Assembly: GCF_964340395.1 (NCBI RefSeq)
Contig: NC_135554.1
Span: forward strand, 4,158,975-4,222,974
Length of the DNA stretch: 64,000 bases
Direction of reading: 5' to 3'
Source of the DNA: Glandiceps talaboti
Lineage: Eukaryota; Hemichordata; Enteropneusta; Spengelidae
The first letter of the stretch is position 1; each line of letters starts with the position of its first letter. Positions 56,366-64,000 of this stretch are shown in pieces. Under the pieces are notes generated by a model. That model was not told where the DNA came from. It did no database searches and was given only the letters and a program-made list of their open reading frames with translations. The position numbers and the translations under genes were made by a program.

Positions 56366-59300
56366 CAATAGAGGGATTTAGGCAATGCCTTTTCTTCACT
56401 CTCCATGCACGATCAGACAAACTCCGAACTCTGATGACAAATTACTCCAAGTGGAGTGATTGATGAGTCAATAAAAGGCAATTGATGGCAAACATCCAAT
56501 TTACTTTACAGGATAGGATGTTTAGAATAATTCCACTCTTGCAAGATTCCTGAATAAATAGAAATGTGTATGTGAACCTATATGTCAATACTCAGGTCTG
56601 ATAAATCAACATACATATACTTGATATGAAGTAGTTTCAACCCACTGTAAGTGGTAAGTCTAGAGACATGACTGTTTGCCCTTGGCTTGTCACTGTTGTT
56701 TTGGTCAGAATACAGCCAGAACAATATTTTCAATCCCCAGTGCACATTGCTTTGTTTTGTGACCTTAGTGATAATGACCGATGGGTGGCCATGTTTCATA
56801 ATATATACTGAAGTACTTTAAAGTAAGTTGAAATGTTGGTAACTAATGTTGGGGGGGGGGGGAGGGGAGGGGGGGGGGAGGGGGAGGGGTAGTATTGTGT
56901 TTGACATAGACTTGTTATTTTAATTAACCAGGCAGGTAGATACTACAGGTTTGGTATTAAGAATTATTGTTTAAAACTGTAATGAGTTCATGGAAGACTA
57001 TGCAATGGTAATTATGAACTCTCAGTCAGTTTATCAAGGTATATAAGAAAACCAATAGAATCTGTGACAAAGTGTTTGTTTAGACTTCAATGTACAATGT
57101 ATGTCCATTGCTTGGACTGTGGCACAGTTTGTTTACCCACAGAACTATAAATAGATGTGTGTAAGTCTGGGGTGATTGGCATCTTGTGAATACATCTGAA
57201 TAATATTGCATAATGATGAATGTAGTGTCAGCTCCTGAGTAACTCGAGATATCCAAGTGTTTACTCTGTCCACTGATAGCATAGACACCTGATAAATATT
57301 ATGGGATAGAGTGTCACAGTTAGTTGCGTAAAGGCCAATGATTCCATCCTATGTTTTCACTTTAGTGTTACATTATCAGTGGAGATGTATTAAGGATTTA
57401 GACAGTATAGTTTTCTCCAGGTTTAAACATAGACAATGAGAATGTTTTCTACAACCCACTACCAGACTAATGTTTTTCTCATCCAAACCTTAACCCCAAT
57501 CCAAAGTGGGCCTGTACTTACACTGCTGTATGTGTATGTATATTCTAGTATTGCTGTGTAACCACAGTGTCACTAGGACTAGTAGTAGTAGTAGTAGTAC
57601 ACATTGAGTCAGCATAGCTTGTTCAGCAGGGGAATGACTTACACGCTGATTAAAAGCATGCAGCGTTCTGACAATCAAACGTACAATAATAATGCAAACA
57701 TCAGTTGAGTGAGTGCGATATGTAGATGTTATAAGAAACCATACAAAAGTACCATTCAAAGTATCTCGTATGTTATATTGACACATGTACATGTACTGTA
57801 CTAGCTATATACAAACAGTTTGTATGCTTTCTATTTGTGAACTCTCTTTAACTTTCGTGCCTGTTTACTACCATTGTTGATTCATTCTATCAGAATATTA
57901 TTAATTTACTAGGTACCGTTACGAAGTTATATTTGTCGCTGTATCCTGATATGCATGTCTAAAACTTACGCCAGTGCCAGTGGGTGAATTTTTTTTTGTC
58001 TTCGTTTGGCCATGAAGATCGAGGCTTTACTCAAAATGTTGATGATGGTATAAAAAAAATATTTAATTATACAAATTTTAGGGACTGTTTCTCTCATTGA
58101 CATCTTTACTTTCGTATCCCTGTACAGATGTGTGCATTGTGATTTGATGGAAGCAGGTGCCTGGATGTCATGATTTATACTCTGATGTTAACTTATGTAT
58201 TCAAGCCTTCCTATGTTGATAGATTTTGTAATTACACTGAGTGCTGTAGGGTGGCATGTAATGATTTCGTAATGATAGCAGTGCCATCGTTGACAAACAT
58301 TAAGACATGTGTACCTGTCAATCTGTCAATCAGTGTATTAATACAAACATATTTGTTAATATACTCATTTGTAACAAAGTCTACCTACATGTATTAACAA
58401 GTCCTGATGTAGAATTACATGGTGTATGCTACATCAATTTCACTTGATTTCCATTACTAGTGTCCACATATATAGTGGAATGTTTGTCACACCAATGCCA
58501 ATCTCTGAGTTTATATAAACTTCTCAAGTGACAGAATTTACAAACAAATTAATAAGTTGCATAACATAAAACATGTTGAACTTTTGTTGTATAATGGTAA
58601 ATGTTGATGTATACAAGATGTGAAATTTACCATGAAATTACAGTTGTCTTTTGGCATTGTTTAGAACAGCTGTTTACATAGTACTGATAGTAGGGGTTCC
58701 CTCAGTTATCTCATTGACCAGTTTTATAAGTGGCCATATGGATGAGGATTGGATATATATTTTGGATTTTTAATTTATGAACAAATTTTGTCATGGCTTC
58801 CAACTTAAAAAGATAATGTGAAACAATGCCAAGTCTTTGTTTTATAACTCAATGAATTGCAAAAGATTAAAAAATGCGTAAAATATTTGCTATTGTACAT
58901 ACAATAACAAACTTTTTCACATTTTTTGGCTTTTTTGCAGTGTATCAAGTTACAAAGACAGACTTATTCTTGGTTGTTTCACATTGATTTCTCAAGTAGA
59001 AAGCCGTGATAAAATTGTTTTATAAATTAAAAATCCGAAATAAATAATTATCAAGTAAGATACACTGGAGCTGTTACACAGTGTTTCATGCTTTCGCAAT
59101 CATCGGACGACTAACGGTACAGTCAGTGATGTTCTACTATGTATGTTTTTGATAATATATATATATATATTACATACAAGTAAATGTCACATACAAGTAA
59201 TTTACAGCCATCAAGTTTAATATGTGGGTATAAAGTTAACATGTGTGTTTAATTCAACAATCATTGTGTGGTTTTATTCAGGTCTGTTATCAGTCTGACT

Positions 59301-59520
59301 GAGATGCAGTAGAACTATATTATAAATTACAAAATACCAGTCTCTCTGTTTTGCTGCTCACATAGACAAAATTTGGATGCTCCAGAGAAAATACAGTTTT
59401 ACCAATATATATCAAGTGAGCCTTTAAAATAAAATGGTCTACATTTATTCATAGAATTATGCATCAAGTGGGTCTACTAGTCAACATAGAAACTGGACAC
59501 AGCTTGAATGTAATGTTATA
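56366..59520. other. Spacer, no gene recognised
   Basis: AT-rich, with a G/A-rich run at 56850-56890 and a short (GTA)n at 57580-57598. Short frames show no motif. Confidence 0.5.
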
Positions 59521-59526
59521 TATTTT

Positions 59527-60152
59527 GTAGAACAGGACAGTATGGATTCCAGGCTATACTGTAGAACAGGACAGTATGGATTCCAGACTATACTGTAGAA
59601 CAGGACAGTATGGATTCCAGGCTATACTATGTAGAACAGGACAGTATGGATTCCAGGCTATACTGTAGAACAGGACAGTATGGATGCCAGGCTATACTGT
59701 AGAACAGGACAGTATGGATTCCAGGCTTTACTGTAGAACAGGACAGTGTGGATTCCAGGCTATACTGTAGAACAGGACAGTATGGATTCCAGGCTATACT
59801 GTAGAACAGGACAGTATGGATTCCAGGCTATACTGTAGAACAGGACAGTGTGGATTCCAGGCTATACTGTAGAACAGGACAGTGTGGATTCCAGGCTTTA
59901 CTGTAGAACAGGACAGCATGGATTCCAGGCTATACTGTAGAACAGGACAGCATGGATTCCAGGCTATACTGTAGAACAGGATAGTATGGATTCCAGGCTA
60001 TACTGTAGAACAGGACAGTGTGGATTCCAGGCTTTACTGTAGAACAGGACAGCATGGATTCCAGGCTATACTGTAGAACAGGACAGTATGGATTCCAGGC
60101 TATACTGTAGAACAGGACAGTATGGATTCCAGGCTATACTGTAGAACAGGAC
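59527..60152. repeat. 34 bp minisatellite, about 18 copies
   Basis: Unit GTAGAACAGGACAGTATGGA followed by TTCCAGGCTATACT. Variants (GTGTGG, GCATGG, CTTTAC) recur in ordered groups. It is followed (60155-60320) by irregular copies of a longer motif with CTAGTACACAG and GGTGTGTAG. Confidence 0.95.
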
Positions 60153-60320
60153 ACACAGAGGTACACTACCCTAGTACACAGATGTACCGGTACAGTAGAA
60201 GCCTACCCTAGTACACACAGAGGTACATATACATATATGGTGTGTAGCAGCCTACTCTGGTACACAGTGGTATACATATGGTGTGTAGAAGCCTGCTCTA
60301 GTACACAGTGGTATATGCAA

Positions 60321-62489
60321 TATGTGTATGGTGACCCCTAGTAAAAATGCTGACTCAGAGTACATTGTGTGATAGCCTTGTAATTAAATACATTCCTATT
60401 TGACAATCTCTTGCAATGTATGTGATCCATTATCCATGCCCTGGGAATGAACCATCCATTTATAATATTCTTTGAAATTACTAATCCACATATATTATGA
60501 AATGGCCAGGAATGGAGAGTTTTTGGTTGAATTATTTACCCTATTAACTGTACAGGGGTATACATGTATTCCATTTATTTTTCAATATACAGTGCATTAG
60601 CTTGGAAAGCAAGATTACAGATTGCACTATTTGCATATATCAAGACATCATTTGACCTTGAAATGATATGTTTTATGTGGAGAAGTTTTCCACCGGGAGT
60701 GATTATGTCTAGAAAATTTATGTCACTTGAACTTTCCTGCACTCTAGGTGATATAGCTTGTATGTGAAATAATCCCATTGCAATTGAAATTCAAAGCATA
60801 GTATAAGTCACTAATTCTTGATCTCAAGGGAAATTGATATTTTTCAATATTTTTTATAATTATTGTAATAACTGTCATCTCAGTATCTTCAAATTTATAG
60901 GGTTATATTTGACTTACAGTTACAGTAGGAATTTTAGATTTTTGTCAACTAGCTAATGAAAAGAACCTCAGTCACTATGGTCAATTTTCAACTAATTTCC
61001 TCAAAACGTTGAAATGACTCGACCGCACTTCCATTATAGTAATTTCCGCAGTTTTGAAAAAGAGAGATTTACTTGGAAATCTTACCTGTACAGATTTGTA
61101 TTAATGTGTAAATAGAAAATGTTGTGCAGTAACATTGTCTAGCCGAGATAAAACAACCTTTCACTTTAAATCTGTGCAAATTTAAACAATTACACAGAGA
61201 AACTGATTTCTCTGTTGGAGGCAAACTTTCATTTCAAATCATGTGTAAATTTATGTAATTTCCTTGAATTAACATGAGAAGTGACTTTGCAAATATGAGT
61301 TGTTTGTGTCTGATCTCAATTTTTGACAAAGGTCAGCCTATGCAGAATAAATAGATTTAGTAAAGCACCTTCAAGGTCTGTCTCAGGTTACCCAAAACCG
61401 GAGTAATTCTAATCTTCAAAGTAACTATACTCTAGTCTATTTATAAATAGAGATTATATGGTGTGTGTTGACTAGTATTGTTGTCAATGCTGTGTCACCA
61501 TGTGTAAATATTCATGACATTTCTACAGAACAGCTGATATACTGCTTACAAAGACAAACAGCATGACTTGCAATAACTAACTGTACATTTTGTGTGCTTC
61601 CTGTCCTTGGCTTGCCACCTTAACCTTGACTGTCAGGTCAAGGTGAACAGTGATTAATGTGCTGGTGTGTGTAGATCACTTATAATTATGGGATATAAAT
61701 GAAATAACAAAAAACATACACTGAACAATGAAATGTGTCTTTACTTGCATATATTGATTAATTGAAGTATTTGACAGTGAAGAAGGAGTTCTGGGGAACT
61801 TGAAAAAACCCCAGTAAATTATCGCAGTGACATTGTACTTTTAGTAATAGAAGTATCCTAGGATAAATCCTTGCACTGTCACGGCATGTAAACCATCCTT
61901 TTATAGCGCTAGCGTGTATGACCTCTGATGACCTTGATACGCATAAATTATGTGTTAATCAGCATGACTTGCAAACTGCATACAAAGGTCTAAGCTGACA
62001 AACACCTTTAACAATGGCAATACTTTATACACTGTCACCTCTTTGACATACATAAATTGTACACTCAAAATGAACAATACTGTAGAAATGACAAATAAAT
62101 GATAAAATATATAGATTGATAGATATTTATAAGTGATGGTGAATTACATGGAATGGAATATGTATTCTTCAAAGGAAGCTTCATGTACAGTGCAAACAAT
62201 ATTCCCAAAGGAAATACATTCTTGCAAGACTCCCTACCATGCAATGAATCCCAGATCAGATTAAATAAAATATCCTTGTAAAAGATCCAATGTAAATGTA
62301 AATTTGAGTTTATTTTGTCTCATGTCTCTTGTCCTGTGAAAGAAAACTACATTTGAAAATATGTGTAAAACAACTAGTTTTACATCTGGACGTCATATTA
62401 GAAACCAAGTCCAAACCTAAGATTTTCAGATGTTTTCACCAATATGAATTCCTTAAAATAAAATATTATATGTATTGATAAGAAGTGAG
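60321..62489. other. Spacer, no gene recognised
   Basis: AT-rich DNA without coding motif or clear repeat structure. Confidence 0.5.
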
Positions 62490-62600
62490 ATTAAATTAGA
62501 TTAGATTAGATTAGATTAGATTAGATTAGATTAGGTAAAGTTAGATTATATTTATTGAGCAATAAAATACAGCAATGTATATGCATGTTTTGATAAGTCA
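62490..62600 (-). mobile_element. LINE 3' tail with (GATTA)n
   Basis: Seven to eight GATTA units (TAATC on the minus strand) followed by TTTATTGAGCAATAAAATAC. This is the same layout as the LINE at 38.35-38.56 kb: a pentanucleotide tail and an AATAAA-type signal. No coding part recognised to the right. Confidence 0.5.
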
Positions 62601-64000
62601 AGTGAGCAGTGAGTAGTGACTTACATTGTACATCCAGGTCCTTGAAAAGGTCCCCATGATCATACATGTATGTATGTTGAGGTGTCATGTAAATTATTAA
62701 AATAAGTAATAATATATGACTATTATAAATATTAGTATCTAGCCAGCCAAGTGTATATAGGCTTACTTAATTTGAAGTAGTTGTGGTGCCCATGGTAAAT
62801 AGATGTGGTGCCGTTTTTTGTCAGCTTTCCACTTCACTGATAGATAAATTGATTCCCCATAGACTTGTAGCTACTGATTAATTTAGCAGTCAGCAAACTA
62901 CTAATAGTGAGTTCAGTTGTTAGAGAAGGATATTATCAAACCACATCAGGACTATATGCATGAGACTAGGGTTGACAATTCATATTCTCATATCTCATTA
63001 AAAAAATCACCTCTTAATTTTTTCCGTAATTGTAAAACTTCAAATGACTCAAAACTATATAATTTGATGTTTGTTATAGTTTGTAATTCTAGATTTCAAA
63101 TAGTTACAAGTACTACTTTGTATAGTTCAAGGAAATCAAACAAAAATGTTACAGTATATTAACATGCAAATATTCATTCTTTTTTGTAAAATCAAAATTA
63201 AGCTCGTTCATCTGTAATCTTTACTATGAATTTTTTAGAATTTTTATTATTTGTTTTTGTCTAATTTTCAATTTAGAGACTTTGTTTGCATTGTAAATGT
63301 CACTGTATAACCTTCTTTGCCCATCTCCATATTTATCATTACAAACTGAATTTCCATGTCTTCCTGATGAAGGATTTATCTGAGTGCAAATAATGAAAAA
63401 ATAATCATTTCCTTTGGGGTAAGTAAATAAATAAAGTGATCATATTTGGATTAATATCTTAGGAATGGATGGCCCTGAACTGGGTGCAATATTACAGTTC
63501 AATAAATAATGTAGATGGAATTGTATGACGGATTTGGGAGGCTCAGGGTAGTTGCATTTCTTACATTCAGATTATATACCACAACCATGTCAGAAATGAA
63601 TAAAATAAAAAAAATGAAAGGGTGGGTGGGAGGAAGGTAGCCTGTCTACATTGTGATCTGTGATTTTGCATTGCTTCTCACTAACGGGTTGTAATACTAC
63701 CAGTATCAACCTGGTAACTAATAGTCACACCTAATTGTTGTTAATAGCCTGCCTGGTAATAATTTACATAAATATTAGTCTGTATGTAAATTATATTGGT
63801 GTTAACTCCTGTGTTCATGTGAAAAATGAGTGTACATTTACATAATGACTTAATTTGAATAATCAAAGAGTCTGATGTATATGTAGCGTTACCATTCCCC
63901 TTTGTGACGAATCAGTTTGAGCACATATTTCAAATCACAGTATGGGCTCAAACTGATAGTATTATAAGTGGTGAATAGAAAATAACAACTTATAAATCTT
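62601..64000. other. Spacer to the right edge, no gene recognised
   Basis: An 82-codon frame at 62917-63162 has no recognisable motif. CTTCCTGATGAAGGATTTAT near 63360 could be part of an old retroelement 3' end, but support is thin. Confidence 0.4.

Noticed and set aside
54940-56371. Long ORFs of 18-residue repeats on both strands (442, 454 and 317 codons)
   Set aside because: All come from the 54 bp array, whose length is divisible by three. Unit differences ignore codon position, and two minus frames and one plus frame are open at once.
62917-63162. 82-codon plus-strand ORF
   Set aside because: No recognisable motif, biased A/T-rich composition, and no splice or transposon context.
1-64000. 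tRNA or rRNA genes
   Set aside because: I noticed no cloverleaf with A and B boxes and no rRNA-like block by eye; a dedicated scan could still find a diverged one.

Overview
The window is eukaryotic nuclear DNA, AT-rich, with GT-AG introns, long intergenic spaces, many tandem repeats and decayed transposons. Gene content (a cilia/flagella coiled-coil protein, mitochondrial ketone-body transferase, a membrane serine hydrolase) and the repeat style point to a marine invertebrate. A lancelet is one plausible source, because minisatellites at the 5' ends of introns have, as I recall, been reported there, but the sequence does not settle the species.

Three multi-exon genes can be assembled. (1) Minus strand, 438-9653: the first six coding exons of a charged coiled-coil protein most like CFAP74 (axonemal central apparatus). 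It runs off the left edge of the window. (2) Plus strand, 13906-25407: a complete 12-exon OXCT1/SCOT gene, 526 codons plus stop, with a mitochondrial presequence and both family-1 CoA-transferase signatures. (3) Minus strand, 29167-32537: a two-exon alpha/beta hydrolase of the isoprenylcysteine-methylesterase-like group, 473 aa, with several membrane segments inserted in the hydrolase fold. Genes 1 and 2 are divergent and genes 2 and 3 convergent. I see no functional link among them.

From 32.7 to 46.3 kb lies a transposon graveyard: three DNA-transposon families with unrelated terminal inverted repeats but a shared architecture of subterminal G-tract repeats (called X, Y and Z here), one nested inside another, plus 5'-truncated LINE copies and small foldback elements. 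From 46.3 to 64 kb I find one doubtful 103-codon ORF and no secure gene, only tandem arrays (54 bp at 55.0-56.4 kb, 34 bp at 59.5-60.2 kb), small inverted repeats and a LINE tail.

The most interesting signal is in the introns. At four of the seventeen 5' splice sites seen in genes 1 and 2, the sequence spanning the exon end and the donor site has been duplicated into the intron, from a single extra copy (OXCT1 intron 9) to about 99 copies over 4.2 kb (intron 3 of the CFAP74-like gene). Each repeat unit therefore carries a copy of the exon tail and its donor site. Further arrays with 40-45 bp units sit in other introns of the same genes without this exon match.
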